Shown here in pieces: positions 38,061 to 46,946 of a stretch of 64,000 nt of DNA (positions are counted from its first letter, which is position 1; every line of letters begins with the position of its first letter). A program made the translations under genes and the position numbers. The notes under the pieces are model-generated. The model did no database searches, had not been told where the DNA came from, and worked only from the letters and a program-made list of their open reading frames with translations. The stretch is from positions 1 through 64,000 of the forward strand of contig JADKBU010000026.1 of the NCBI GenBank assembly GCA_016714935.1, written 5' to 3'. Source of the DNA: Candidatus Accumulibacter propinquus. Its GTDB lineage: Bacteria > Pseudomonadota > Gammaproteobacteria > Burkholderiales > Rhodocyclaceae.

Positions 38061-39107
38061 TTAAAGGCCGGGGAAAGTGTCTTTATTGGCCGCCTTGTTG
38101 CGAGCTTCGGCTGCCGAAACGACATTGCGTCGGACCATGTCGACCAGGCATTGGTCGAGCGTCTGCATGCCGTGCTGTTGCCCGGTCTGCAGGGACGAAT
38201 ACATTTGTGCCACCTTGTTTTCCCGAATCAGGTTGCGGATCGCCGGTGTGCCGATCAGGATCTCATGCGCCGCGACGCGGCCCTGGCCGTCCTTGGTCTT
38301 GAGCAGGGTCTGCGAGATCACCGCCCGCAGGGATTCGGAAAGCATCGAGCGAACCATTTCCTTTTCGGCGGCTGGGAAGACGTCGATCACGCGGTCAATC
38401 GTCTTGGCGGCGCTCGAGGTATGCAGGGTGGCGAAGACCAGGTGCCCGGTTTCCGCACCGGTCAACGCCAGACGGATGGTCTCGAGGTCGCGCAACTCAC
38501 CGACCAGGATCACGTCCGGATCTTCGCGCAAGGCCGAGCGCAGAGCGTTCTGGAAAGACAGTGTATGCGGGCCGACCTCACGCTGGTTGATCAGGCATTT
38601 CTTCGACTGGTGCACAAACTCGATGGGATCCTCGACGGTGAGGATGTGGCTATACGAATTTTCATTGACATGATTGATCATCGCCGCCAGGGTGGTCGAC
38701 TTGCCCGAGCCGGTAGGCCCGGTGACCAGCACGATGCCTCGCGGATAATCGGAGATGTCCTTGAAGATCTTCGGGCAGTTCAGTTCTTCGAGCGTCAGCA
38801 CCTTCGACGGAATCGTCCGGAATACCGCCCCGGCACCGCGATTCTGGACGAAAGCGTTGACCCGGAAACGCGCCAGATTGGGAATCTCGAACGAGAAATC
38901 GCATTCCCGCGTGTCCTCGTACTGCTTGCGCTGAACGTCGCTCATGATGTCGTAGACCATGCCGTGCACGTCCTTGTGCTCCATCGCCGGCAGGTTGATC
39001 CGCCGCACGTCACCGTTGACCCGGATGATTGGTGGCAGGCCCGCAGACAGATGGAGGTCGGAGGCCTTGTTCTTGACACTGAACGCAAGTAGTTCGGTGA
39101 TGTCCAT
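38061..39107 (-). CDS. pilT: Type IV pilus retraction ATPase PilT
   Basis: 348-aa motor that depolymerises pili for twitching and DNA uptake. It begins MDITELLAFSVKNKASDLHL. Walker A is GPTGSGKSTTLAAMI, Walker B DVILVGELRDLETIRLAL, and the His box is TGHLVFATLHTSSA. The conserved AIRNLIRE retraction motif appears near residue 280. It heads the pilT-pilU operon and is divergent from yggS, with 69 bases between starts. Confidence 0.96.
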   Translation of the reverse strand: MDITELLAFSVKNKASDLHLSAGLPPIIRVNGDVRRINLPAMEHKDVHGMVYDIMSDVQRKQYEDTRECDFSFEIPNLARFRVNAFVQNRGAGAVFRTIPSKVLTLEELNCPKIFKDISDYPRGIVLVTGPTGSGKSTTLAAMINHVNENSYSHILTVEDPIEFVHQSKKCLINQREVGPHTLSFQNALRSALREDPDVILVGELRDLETIRLALTGAETGHLVFATLHTSSAAKTIDRVIDVFPAAEKEMVRSMLSESLRAVISQTLLKTKDGQGRVAAHEILIGTPAIRNLIRENKVAQMYSSLQTGQQHGMQTLDQCLVDMVRRNVVSAAEARNKAANKDTFPGL

Positions 39108-39176
39108 CCGTTTTCGTCCTCGGGCGGTGGGCAGGGCGCGGTGCTATACTCTCGTAAATTTGCGCAACATCCGATT

Positions 39177-39866
39177 ATGACCACACTTGGTGCCAGGCTG
39201 CAAGACGTTCTCGCGCGAATCGCGCGCGCTGCGCAGCAGCACAGCCGTGATCCCGCCAAGGTACTGCTGCTCGCTGTAAGCAAGACGTGGCCCGCCGCGT
39301 CGGTGGCTGAACTGGCCGCCGCCGGCCAGCGGGCATTTGGCGAGAGTTATGTTCAGGAAGGGGTTGACAAGATCACCGCGTTACGTCCGCTGCGGCTGGA
39401 CTGGCATTTCATTGGTTCGCTGCAGAGCAACAAGACGCGCATCGTCGCCGAGTCTTTTGACTGGGTGCATTCGGTGGACCGGCTGCGGATTGCGCAGCGC
39501 CTCTCCGAACAACGTCCAGACTCGCTGCCCCCGTTGTCGGTCTGCCTGCAGGTCAACATCAGCGGCGAGGCAACGAAAGGTGGTGTTTCCCTCGCAGCAG
39601 CACCGACCCTGGCGCAGGCAGTCGCGGCGCTGCCGCGACTACGCCTGCGTGGCCTGATGGCCGTGCCGGCGCCGAGCGGGGATTTCATGACGCAGCGCCA
39701 ACCTTTCCGCTGTTTGCGGGAACTTTCCGAGCGATTGCAGGCCGATGGTCTGCAGCTTGATACACTTTCGATGGGTATGTCACACGACCTGGAAGCAGCC
39801 ATTGCCGAAGGGGCGACGCTGGTGCGTGTTGGCACCGCAATTTTTGGTGAGAGAAACACAGCATGA
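39177..39866 (+). CDS. yggS: PLP-binding homeostasis protein (YggS/PLPBP family)
   Basis: 229-aa TIM-barrel protein that binds pyridoxal phosphate and buffers its supply; no catalysis is established. LLLAVSKTWPAASVAEL contains the PLP lysine. Further signatures are GESYVQEGVDKI, WHFIGSLQSNKTR and LSMGMSHDLEAAIAEGATLVRVGTAIFG. The ATG at 39177 fits the family; the open frame extends 12 codons further upstream without support. Its stop overlaps the proC start (ATGA, 39863-39866). Confidence 0.92.
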   Translation: MTTLGARLQDVLARIARAAQQHSRDPAKVLLLAVSKTWPAASVAELAAAGQRAFGESYVQEGVDKITALRPLRLDWHFIGSLQSNKTRIVAESFDWVHSVDRLRIAQRLSEQRPDSLPPLSVCLQVNISGEATKGGVSLAAAPTLAQAVAALPRLRLRGLMAVPAPSGDFMTQRQPFRCLRELSERLQADGLQLDTLSMGMSHDLEAAIAEGATLVRVGTAIFGERNTA

Positions 39867-40678
39867 AGATCACTTTCCTTGGCGGTGGCAATATGGCCAA
39901 CGCGATGATCGGTGGCCTGGTGAAGACCGGTTTTTCGGCAGCCGACATCGCCGTCATTGAACTCGGTGCGCAGGGGCGAGCCAAGTTGCGGTTGGTGTAC
40001 GGTGTGCGCTGTTACGAAGCGCCGACGGCGGCGGCGCTCGACTGCGATGCGGTGCTGCTGTCCGTCAAGCCGCAGCAGTTGCGGGACGCTTGTGAGCCGC
40101 TGCTTCGCCATCTCAAGCAGCAATTGATCATCAGCATCGCTGCCGGTCTGCGCCTGGCAGACGTTTCACGCTGGCTGGGTGGTTACGGCAAGATCGTGCG
40201 CGCGATGCCCAACACCCCTGCCTTGATTGGCGCCGGCGTGACCGGCCTGTATGCCTTGCCGGCGGTGTCGATGGCCGAGCGACTCGGTGCCGAGCGCATT
40301 CTGCAGGCGGTCGGCAGCACGCTGTGGATTGCCGACGAAGCGCAGATGGACGCAGTGACCGCCATCTCGGGGAGTGGGCCGGCCTATGTCTTCCTGTTCA
40401 TCGAGGCCCTGCAGCAGGCAGCAAAGGAACTGGGACTGACGCCGGCACAGGCGCGTCAACTTTCGATCGATACCGTACTCGGGGCCGCCAAGCTGGCCTC
40501 GCAGTCCGACGAAGCGGCCAGCGTGCTGCGGGAGCGAGTGACCTCCAAAGGCGGCACCACCGAGGCGGCATTGCGGACGATGGCCGAGCGCGGTGTCAAG
40601 GAGGGTTTCATCGCCGGGGTCTTTGCCGCCAATGCGCGTGGTCGCGAGTTGGGCGAGCTGCTTGGCGGGGACGCCTGA
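39863..40678 (+). CDS. proC: Pyrroline-5-carboxylate reductase
   Basis: Last step of proline synthesis, NAD(P)H-dependent reduction of pyrroline-5-carboxylate. 271 aa with the N-terminal ITFLGGGNMANAMIGGL dinucleotide motif, RAMPNTPALIGAGVTGLYA, and the P5CR signature around AISGSGPAYVFLFIEAL and RVTSKGGTTEAAL. It overlaps yggS by four bases and yggT by one, showing a tight operon. Confidence 0.95.
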   Translation: MKITFLGGGNMANAMIGGLVKTGFSAADIAVIELGAQGRAKLRLVYGVRCYEAPTAAALDCDAVLLSVKPQQLRDACEPLLRHLKQQLIISIAAGLRLADVSRWLGGYGKIVRAMPNTPALIGAGVTGLYALPAVSMAERLGAERILQAVGSTLWIADEAQMDAVTAISGSGPAYVFLFIEALQQAAKELGLTPAQARQLSIDTVLGAAKLASQSDEAASVLRERVTSKGGTTEAALRTMAERGVKEGFIAGVFAANARGRELGELLGGDA

Positions 40679-41223
40679 TGATCATCCAGGCCAGCCTGTT
40701 TCTGATTGAAGCGCTGACTGGTTTTCTGACTTTTGCCCTGCTCCTGCGTTTCTACATGCAGGCCTGTCGCGTCTCGTTCAACAACCAGATCGGCACTTTC
40801 GTCGTCGAATTGACCAACTGGCTGGTCAGACCGCTGCGCAAGGTGCTACCGGGATTGTTCGGGCTCGATCTGGCAAGCCTGCTGCCGGCTTATGTGCTGC
40901 AGGTCCTGTTTGCCTGCGCGGTGTTCGTGCTGAGTGGCGGCATCGCCATGGAAACCTGGTCGCCGCAGGGTCTGATTCCCCTGCTGTTGTGGCGCGGCGT
41001 CGTGGCGACCTTGCGTCTCAGCCTCTACCTGCTGATTGGCGCACTGTTGGCGCAGGCGGTGCTGTCGTGGGTCAATCCCTATTCCCCATTCAGCCACCCG
41101 GTGTCGCAGTTGACGAGACCCGTCCTGCAACCGATTCAGCGCGTGGTGCCCCCGATTGGCGCCATCGATCTGTCGCCGCTGATTGCCATCGTCCTCGCCC
41201 AACTGCTGCTCATCTTTCTGTAG
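40678..41223 (+). CDS. yggT: YggT-family integral membrane protein
   Basis: 181-aa inner-membrane protein made of two similar YGGT repeats, each with paired helices and an amphipathic segment: LRFYMQACRVSFNNQIGTF with NWLVRPLRKVLPG, and VLSWVNPYSPFSHPVSQLTR with PVLQPIQRVVPPIGAIDLSP. Relatives affect cell shape or osmotic tolerance; the mechanism is uncertain. Its ATG shares the last base of the proC stop (TGATG). Confidence 0.88.
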   Translation: MIIQASLFLIEALTGFLTFALLLRFYMQACRVSFNNQIGTFVVELTNWLVRPLRKVLPGLFGLDLASLLPAYVLQVLFACAVFVLSGGIAMETWSPQGLIPLLLWRGVVATLRLSLYLLIGALLAQAVLSWVNPYSPFSHPVSQLTRPVLQPIQRVVPPIGAIDLSPLIAIVLAQLLLIFL

Positions 41224-41227
41224 CGCG

Positions 41228-41518
41228 GTGCCCGACTGGCTGCGCGAGGTCGACGGCGCGATCATCCTGACCATTCATGTTCAGCCTGGAGCGAAGCGCA
41301 GCGAGGTGGCCGGTGAGTATGGTGATGCCCTCAAAATCCGCCTCGCCGCGCCGGCGGTAGACGGCCGGGCCAACGCCGCATTGCTGGCGTTCATCGCCCA
41401 GCGGCTGGGCCTCGCACGCTCGGCGGTGGAACTGAAAAGCGGCCTAACCTCACGACGCAAGTCGCTGCGGGTTACGGGTGCGCGCCCCGACGCCGAGCAC
41501 TGCCTGCTGGGGCAGTGA
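41228..41518 (+). CDS. yggU: YggU/DUF167 family protein
   Basis: 96-aa protein beginning with GTG four bases after yggT. DUF167 features: ILTIHVQPGAKRSEVAGEYGDALKIRLAAPAVDGRAN (spanning about residues 13-50) and the terminal LKSGLTSRRKSLRV. Function is unknown in the family; it commonly follows yggT. It ends the cluster, convergent with pyrC'. Confidence 0.85.
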   Translation: MPDWLREVDGAIILTIHVQPGAKRSEVAGEYGDALKIRLAAPAVDGRANAALLAFIAQRLGLARSAVELKSGLTSRRKSLRVTGARPDAEHCLLGQ

Positions 41519-41560
41519 GCGAGCAGGCGTTGGCTGCCACGCCAGGTTCTGCGGTAGGGC

Positions 41561-42817
41561 TCAGGCCTCGAAAACGATGCGTCCGCCGACCAGTGTCATG
41601 CGCACTCGACCGCTGACTTCGTAACCCATGAACGGGGTGTTCTTGCCCTGGCTGCGCAAGGCATCCGGGGTGACGCGCCAGGTTTCATCGGGATCGAAGA
41701 CGCAGACGTCGGCAGGACTGCCGACACTCAGCAAACCTGCCTCGATGCCGAGAATGGCGGCCGGATCGCAGGTGATGCGGGCGAGCGCCAGAGCCAGCGG
41801 CAGTTTTTCCTGCGCCGCCCACTGCAGCGTCAGCGGCAGCAGGAGTTCGAGTCCGGACGCGCCGGGCAGGGCTTCGGCAAACGGGAGTTGCTTGCCGTCT
41901 GCATCGACCGGGGTATGGTCCGAACAGATCGCTGCCAGACCTTCCGCAACCGCGGTGCGAAGCGCGTCACGGTCGCTCGCCGAACGCAGTGGCGGGTCGA
42001 AGCGGGCATTGCTGTCGAAGTAGCCGATGTCCATTTCCGATAGGTGCAGGTGATGGACCGCGACGTCACAAGTGACCTGCACATTGGACCGTCGGGCCTG
42101 GCGAATCAGGGCGATGCCTGCGGCTGACGACAGGCGTGAAAGATGCAGGCGAACCCCGGTCTGGGATGCCAGCAGCAGTGCCGTGGCGATGGCGACGGTT
42201 TCGGCCGATACCGGAATGCTGGCCAGTCCGAGCCGTGAAGCCACCTCTCCATCGTGGGCTACGCCGTCGCCGGTGAGAAACTGATCCTGCGGCCGCAAGC
42301 GCACGGCATAGCCGAAAGTGGCGGCGTATTGCATCGCCCGCAGCAACAACTGGGTGTCGACGATCGCCCGTTTGGCTTGTGAAAAAGCGATGCAACCGGC
42401 GCGCGCCAGACTGTTCATTTCGGCGAGTTTCTCGCCGGCCAGTTGCTGTGTCAGGGCGCCGATGGGATAAACGCGCGCCAGGCCGAGCGTCTCGCTGCGT
42501 CGAACCAGCCGTTCGACGAGGCCCGGTTCGTCGAGCGGTGGTTTGCTGTCTGGCGGACAGGCGAGCGAGGTGACGCCGCCGGCGACCGCTGCGTTGAGTT
42601 CGGGTTCGATGCCACCGAGCCGGCTGGAGAGGTCAACCAGACCAGGGCAGGCGATCAGGCCGCTGGCGTCGATGCTGCGTTCAGCCGCGAAGCCGGTCGG
42701 TGGCAGGCCGATGCCCGCCACCAGGCCATCGGCAATGAACAGGTCGAGGCGGGCATCAAGACTGTTTTTCGGGTCGATCAGGCGAGCATTGCGCAGGTGC
42801 AGGTGTTGTCTGTTCAT
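41561..42817 (-). CDS. pyrX: Dihydroorotase-like protein lacking the catalytic HxH motif (PyrC'/PyrX)
   Basis: 418-aa amidohydrolase-fold protein. Active dihydroorotases carry H-x-H after PGxxD; here the segment reads CPGLVDLSSRLGGIEP, so both metal-binding histidines are missing, while the later SDHTPVD is kept. In Pseudomonas and relatives, such an inactive subunit assembles with PyrB to form active aspartate transcarbamoylase, and a separate pyrC supplies the enzyme activity. Position three bases after pyrB in the same operon supports that structural role. The remaining fold, ending NTPFMGYEVSGRVRMTLVGG, is normal. Confidence 0.9.
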   Translation of the reverse strand: MNRQHLHLRNARLIDPKNSLDARLDLFIADGLVAGIGLPPTGFAAERSIDASGLIACPGLVDLSSRLGGIEPELNAAVAGGVTSLACPPDSKPPLDEPGLVERLVRRSETLGLARVYPIGALTQQLAGEKLAEMNSLARAGCIAFSQAKRAIVDTQLLLRAMQYAATFGYAVRLRPQDQFLTGDGVAHDGEVASRLGLASIPVSAETVAIATALLLASQTGVRLHLSRLSSAAGIALIRQARRSNVQVTCDVAVHHLHLSEMDIGYFDSNARFDPPLRSASDRDALRTAVAEGLAAICSDHTPVDADGKQLPFAEALPGASGLELLLPLTLQWAAQEKLPLALALARITCDPAAILGIEAGLLSVGSPADVCVFDPDETWRVTPDALRSQGKNTPFMGYEVSGRVRMTLVGGRIVFEA

Positions 42818-42820
42818 CGC

Positions 42821-43780
42821 TCAGTTCCCCGCCAGGATTCCCATGACCGCCATCCGGACGGCGATCCCGAAGGTGACCTGCGGCAGGATCACTGCCTGTG
42901 GTCCGTCGGCGACATCGCTGTCGATTTCCACGCCGCGGTTCATCGGCCCGGGGTGCATCACGATGGCGTCCGGTTTGGCCAGCGCCAGCATTGCGGGCGT
43001 CAGGCCGTAACAGCGAAAGTACTCGCGCGCCGAAGGCAGCAGGGCGCCATTCATGCGCTCGTTCTGCAGGCGCAGCATGATCACCACATCGCAATCGCGC
43101 AGTCCGGTGCCCAGATCGTGGCAGACACGCACGCCCATCCTCTCGATGGCGGTCGGGAGCAGCGTTTGTGGGCCGACAGCGCGCACTTCGGCGGCGCCAA
43201 GGGTGGTCAATGCGTGGATATCCGAACGGGCGACCCGCGAATGCAGAATATCGCCGACAATCGCCACCGCCAGGTTGGTGAAATCCTTCTTGTAGTGGCG
43301 AATCGTATACATGTCGAGCAGCCCCTGCGTCGGATGCGCGTGGCTGCCATCGCCGGCGTTGACCACATGCACATCGTTGCGTCCGAGGCGGCGCAGGTGG
43401 TCGGCGATCAGGTGCGGCGCGCCACTGGCCGCGTGCCTGACGACGAACATGTCGGCATGCATGGCCACCAGGTTGTCTACCGTGTCCAGCAGGGTTTCGC
43501 CCTTGGCGGTCGAAGAACGCGTGACATCAAGGTTGATCACGTCCGCAGACAGCCGTTTGGCGGCGATTTCGAAAGTCGTCCGCGTGCGCGTGGAATTTTC
43601 GAAGAAGACGTTGAAGACGCTTTTTCCCCGCAACAAGGGCACCTTCTTGACATTCCGGTCGGAGACCTTGAGGAAACTCGATGCGGTGTCGAGAATGTGA
43701 TTGATCACTGCCCGCGGCAGGCCCTCGATCGACAGCAGGTGTGTCAACTCACCGTTGGCGTTGAGTTGTGGATTATGCAT
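42821..43780 (-). CDS. pyrB: Aspartate carbamoyltransferase catalytic subunit
   Basis: Condenses carbamoyl phosphate with aspartate in pyrimidine synthesis. 319 aa. The carbamoyl-phosphate motif FFENSTRTRTTFE, the AGDGSHAHPTQGLLDMYTI loop, and VMHPGPMNRGVEID are complete. The ATG at 43780 overlaps the end of pyrR; ten extra upstream codons are open but belong to pyrR. The N-terminus ahead of LLSIEGLPRAVINHIL is extended, as in the class that pairs with PyrC'. Confidence 0.95.
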   Translation of the reverse strand: MHNPQLNANGELTHLLSIEGLPRAVINHILDTASSFLKVSDRNVKKVPLLRGKSVFNVFFENSTRTRTTFEIAAKRLSADVINLDVTRSSTAKGETLLDTVDNLVAMHADMFVVRHAASGAPHLIADHLRRLGRNDVHVVNAGDGSHAHPTQGLLDMYTIRHYKKDFTNLAVAIVGDILHSRVARSDIHALTTLGAAEVRAVGPQTLLPTAIERMGVRVCHDLGTGLRDCDVVIMLRLQNERMNGALLPSAREYFRCYGLTPAMLALAKPDAIVMHPGPMNRGVEIDSDVADGPQAVILPQVTFGIAVRMAVMGILAGN

Positions 43781-44279
43781 GCTCGGCGAGGCTCCACTGC
43801 AGTCGATCACCGGTTTCCGCCGAAAGGATCAGTTCCTGCGATGCATCGAGATCGACTCGCCAGGCGCAGTAATCGGCGCAGATCGGAAGCTGGCGGCGTC
43901 CGCGATCAGCCAGAACCGCGAGCTGTATGCTGGACGGGCGGCCGTAGTCGAAAAGTTCGTTGATTGCCGCGCGCGTCGTACGTCCGGTGTAGAGCACATC
44001 GTCCACCAGGATCAATGGCCGGCCCTCGACATCAAAGGGAATCGAGCTTGGTTTGACACGGGCATGCAAGCCCCGGGCACGGTAATCGTCGCGGTAGAAC
44101 GAGACGTCGATCAGGCCGATTTCGTTGCGCAATCCAAGCAGCTCGCGCAGGCGTCGGGCAACCCAGGCGCCGCCGCTGTGGATGCCGACCAGCACCGTGT
44201 CCGGCTGCAATCGTGGACGGATCAGTTCAGCCAGTTCGGCACATTGCGCTTCGGCGTCGGGGAGATCAAATGCAGGCAT
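43773..44279 (-). CDS. pyrR: PyrR bifunctional regulator / uracil phosphoribosyltransferase
   Basis: 168-aa phosphoribosyltransferase-fold protein. The PRPP-binding motif LILVDDVLYTGRTTRAA is intact, with VGIHSGGAWVARRL near the N-terminus and LADRGRRQLPICADY toward the end. In Gram-positives PyrR binds pyr mRNA as an attenuator; in proteobacteria the regulatory role is less clear and the protein may mainly salvage uracil. It overlaps ruvX upstream (14 bases) and pyrB downstream (8 bases). Confidence 0.9.
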   Translation of the reverse strand: MPAFDLPDAEAQCAELAELIRPRLQPDTVLVGIHSGGAWVARRLRELLGLRNEIGLIDVSFYRDDYRARGLHARVKPSSIPFDVEGRPLILVDDVLYTGRTTRAAINELFDYGRPSSIQLAVLADRGRRQLPICADYCAWRVDLDASQELILSAETGDRLQWSLAEHA

Positions 44280-44772
44280 CGGTTTCGCGGTCAATGGAAG
44301 ATTGGGGTGGGGGGAAGGCGAGGTCAGGCGTCTGCCCGGCCATGGCGTCAAAATAGCCCTGCAGGATCAGTTGCGCGGCGACGGCGTCGATATGCCTTCT
44401 GGCGCTGCGGCTGTCGTGACCCGCGCTGCGTAACCGCTCCTCGGCGGCACATGACGAAAGCCGTTCCTCGGCGTAAGCCACACCTAGTCCGAAGCGGCCG
44501 CGCAACTGGTTGGCGAAGCGCGTGCAGCGCGCGGTCATGGCGTGTGGCGTGCCGTCGAGCGCGACCGGTCGCCCGACGACCAGGTTGGTCGGCTGCCATT
44601 CACGGATCAGGGAGGCAATCGCGGAAAAACGTTCACCGTCGCCGGTGCCCTGGATGGTGGTCAGCGGATGTGCCTGCAGCAGCTGCCACTCACCGACGGC
44701 GACGCCGATTCGCTTTTCTCCGAAATCGAAAGCGAGGACCGTGCCGTTGGTCTTGCGGGCTGGCTCAAGCAT
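44266..44772 (-). CDS. ruvX: RuvX/YqgF RNase H-fold protein (rRNA processing nuclease / putative Holliday-junction resolvase)
   Basis: 168-aa YqgF family protein. VLAFDFGEKRIGVAVGE carries the first catalytic Asp, VVGRPVALDGTPHAMT the loop, VAYAEERLSS the Glu, and RHIDAVAAQLILQGYFD the final Asp. Family members process the 5' end of 16S rRNA; resolvase activity has also been proposed. It overlaps yqgE by eight bases and pyrR by 14. The C-terminal ~20 residues after YFDAMAGQ are less conserved. Confidence 0.9.
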   Translation of the reverse strand: MLEPARKTNGTVLAFDFGEKRIGVAVGEWQLLQAHPLTTIQGTGDGERFSAIASLIREWQPTNLVVGRPVALDGTPHAMTARCTRFANQLRGRFGLGVAYAEERLSSCAAEERLRSAGHDSRSARRHIDAVAAQLILQGYFDAMAGQTPDLAFPPPQSSIDRETDACI

Positions 44773-45325
44773 GGCCGGCGGCATCGGCGAGATTGGCGAG
44801 ATTGACGCCAAGCAGTTCCAGTGCCGAGGCCAGCCGTTCCTCGTAAGGGAGCTCGAAAAGAATGTGCGGTTCGGCAAGCACGGTCAACCAGGCGTTCTGC
44901 GTCAGCTCGTGTTCGAGCTGCCCGGCAGCCCAGCCGGCGTAGCCCAGGGTCACCATCACATCGCGTGGCAGGCCGCTGCGGGCGACGGCCTGCAGGATGT
45001 CGCGCGAACTGGTCAGTCCGACCTGGTCGTTGATCGCCAGCGTAGACTGCCATTGCCCGACCGGTCGATGGAGGACGAAACCGCGATCAGTCTGCACCGG
45101 GCCGCCGAAGAGAACGGGCAGATTGGCGAAACCATCGACCTCCAGGGGCACGTCGATTTTTTCGAGAAGCGTACCCAGGCTCATGTCGATCGGCCGGTTG
45201 ACGATTACCCCCAGGGCGCCGCGCTCGTTGTGTTCGGCGACGTAGACCAGAGACTTGGAGAAGTAGGAGTCCACCATTGCCGGCATGGCAATGAGAAAAT
45301 GGTCCGTCAGATTGATTCTTTGCAT
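44765..45325 (-). CDS. yqgE: YqgE/AlgH family protein (UPF0301)
   Basis: 186-aa protein with the family start LTDHFLIAMPAMVDSYFSKS, then ALGVIVNRPIDMSLGTLL, LFGGPVQTDRGFVLH and VTLGYAGWAAGQLEHEL. Function is not established; it is named AlgH in pseudomonads. It is first in the yqgE-ruvX-pyrR-pyrB-pyrX operon. The ATG lies only seven bases after a TAGAAT -10-like element and has no clear ribosome site, which would fit a leaderless mRNA. Confidence 0.9.
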   Translation of the reverse strand: MQRINLTDHFLIAMPAMVDSYFSKSLVYVAEHNERGALGVIVNRPIDMSLGTLLEKIDVPLEVDGFANLPVLFGGPVQTDRGFVLHRPVGQWQSTLAINDQVGLTSSRDILQAVARSGLPRDVMVTLGYAGWAAGQLEHELTQNAWLTVLAEPHILFELPYEERLASALELLGVNLANLADAAGHA

Positions 45326-45331
45326 GGGCTC

Positions 45332-45360
45332 ATTCTAAACGGCGCTGGCGGCTGACACAA
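45332..45360 (-). promoter_or_regulatory. Candidate promoter of the yqgE-pyr operon
   Basis: On the minus strand TTGTGT (45360-45355), 17-base spacer, TAGAAT (45337-45332). The -10 matches five of six consensus bases; the -35 only three. It implies transcription starting close to or at the yqgE ATG. Confidence 0.35.
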
Positions 45361-45494
45361 ACGTTCATCGCCTTGTCCGATGCAGGCAAACACGAACATC
45401 ATGCCTGATTTTGCGGCCCCTGGTGCTTGTCCAGAGGGTGGCCGGGGCGCGACGGGCACGTCCGCGCGGGCCGGTTCTACCATTGGGGGAAGGC

Positions 45495-46946
45495 ATGTTG
45501 GAGGCGATTCTTGTCTGGTTTCGACGCGATCTGCGTGATTACGATCACGCCGCGCTTTCCGAAGCGCTGCGGCGTGGACGACAGGTCTATTGCGCTTTCG
45601 TTTTCGACCGGGAGATTCTCGACACCCTGGAGCGACGCTGCGACCGTCGCGTCGAGTTCATCCGCGAGTCGCTGGTCGAACTCGACGCGGCGCTGCGCGC
45701 ACGCGGCGGCGCACTGATCGTTCGCCACGGCTGGGCCACTCGCGAGATTCCCGAGTTGGCGAGGTCGCTTGGTGTGGCCGCGGTGTTTGCCAATCGTGAC
45801 TACGAACCGCTGGCCAAGCGACGCGACAGTGCGGTCGCCACGGTTTTGCAGGCGGACGGCATTGCCTTCGAGTCGTTCAAGGATCAGGTGCTGTTCGACG
45901 CTGATGAGGTGCTGACGCAGGCCGGGCGCCCTTATACCGTGTTTACGCCCTACCGGAACGCCTGGCTCAAGCGCCTCGGGGAGGACGACTGGCAGCCGCA
46001 TGCCGGCCGAGGCCAGGGGCTCGCCGTGGCGCCGGTGGGCGGTGGCGTGCCGACGCTGGCGGAACTCGGTTTCGCCGCCAGCGATCTGCGCGCACTCGGC
46101 ATCGTGCCGGGAATGTCCGGTGGCCGGCAGCGCCTGAGCGACTTCCTGGGGCGCATGGCGCGGTACCGGGAGCAGCGTGATTTTCCTGCGGTCAAGGGGG
46201 TGTCGTATCTCTCGGTGCATCTGCGCTTCGGGACCCTCTCGGTCCGCGAGCTGGTGGCGCAGGCGATTGCCGCCGGCGCCCTGCATGCGCCGACCGGGGG
46301 TGCAGCGACCTGGCTTTCCGAACTCGTCTGGCGCGACTTCTACTTCATGATTCTCGACCGCTTTCCATACGTCAGCGAGCGCTCGTTCAAGCCGCAGTAC
46401 GACGCCATTGTCTGGGAGCAGGGGCCGCACGCGGACGCGGCCTTCGCCGCCTGGTGCGCTGGCCGCACCGGCTATCCGCTGGTCGATGCCGCCATGCGGC
46501 AACTCAACAGCACCGGCTACATGCATAACCGCCTTCGCATGCTCGTGGCTTCCTTTCTGACCAAGGATCTGGGCATTGACTGGCGGCGCGGCGAAAGCTA
46601 CTTTGCCAGTCAGCTCAACGATTTCGATCTGTCGGCCAACAATGGCGGGTGGCAATGGGCGGCGTCAAGTGGTTGCGACGCGCAACCCTATTTCCGCATC
46701 TTCAACCCGGTGACGCAATCGGAGCGCTTTGATCCCGCCGGCAGGTTCATCCGTCGTTATCTTCCCGAGCTGGCCAGTGTCCCGGACCAGTGGGTGCATG
46801 CGCCATGGCGCATGAGTGAGCCGCAGCAGGCCGCCTGCGGCGTGCACATCGGTCGCGATACGCCGGCACCGCTGGTCGACCATGCGCAGGCCAGGCATCG
46901 GACACTGCAGCGCTACGCGGTGGTCAAGACTGGCGCTGGGCCCTGA
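45495..46946 (+). CDS. phrB: Deoxyribodipyrimidine photolyase (class I CPD type)
   Basis: 483-aa light-driven DNA repair enzyme. The N-terminal antenna-binding alpha/beta domain starts AILVWFRRDLRDYDHAALSE. The FAD domain has WLSELVWRDFYFMIL, TGYPLVDAAMRQLNSTGYMH, NRLRMLVASFLTKDLGIDWR and NNGGWQWAASSGCDAQPYF, all classic for class I photolyases. The start at 45495 follows GGGGGAAGG; 28 extra codons upstream are unlikely. The 3' end overlaps the convergent pilL gene by 23 bases. Confidence 0.93.
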   Translation: MLEAILVWFRRDLRDYDHAALSEALRRGRQVYCAFVFDREILDTLERRCDRRVEFIRESLVELDAALRARGGALIVRHGWATREIPELARSLGVAAVFANRDYEPLAKRRDSAVATVLQADGIAFESFKDQVLFDADEVLTQAGRPYTVFTPYRNAWLKRLGEDDWQPHAGRGQGLAVAPVGGGVPTLAELGFAASDLRALGIVPGMSGGRQRLSDFLGRMARYREQRDFPAVKGVSYLSVHLRFGTLSVRELVAQAIAAGALHAPTGGAATWLSELVWRDFYFMILDRFPYVSERSFKPQYDAIVWEQGPHADAAFAAWCAGRTGYPLVDAAMRQLNSTGYMHNRLRMLVASFLTKDLGIDWRRGESYFASQLNDFDLSANNGGWQWAASSGCDAQPYFRIFNPVTQSERFDPAGRFIRRYLPELASVPDQWVHAPWRMSEPQQAACGVHIGRDTPAPLVDHAQARHRTLQRYAVVKTGAGP

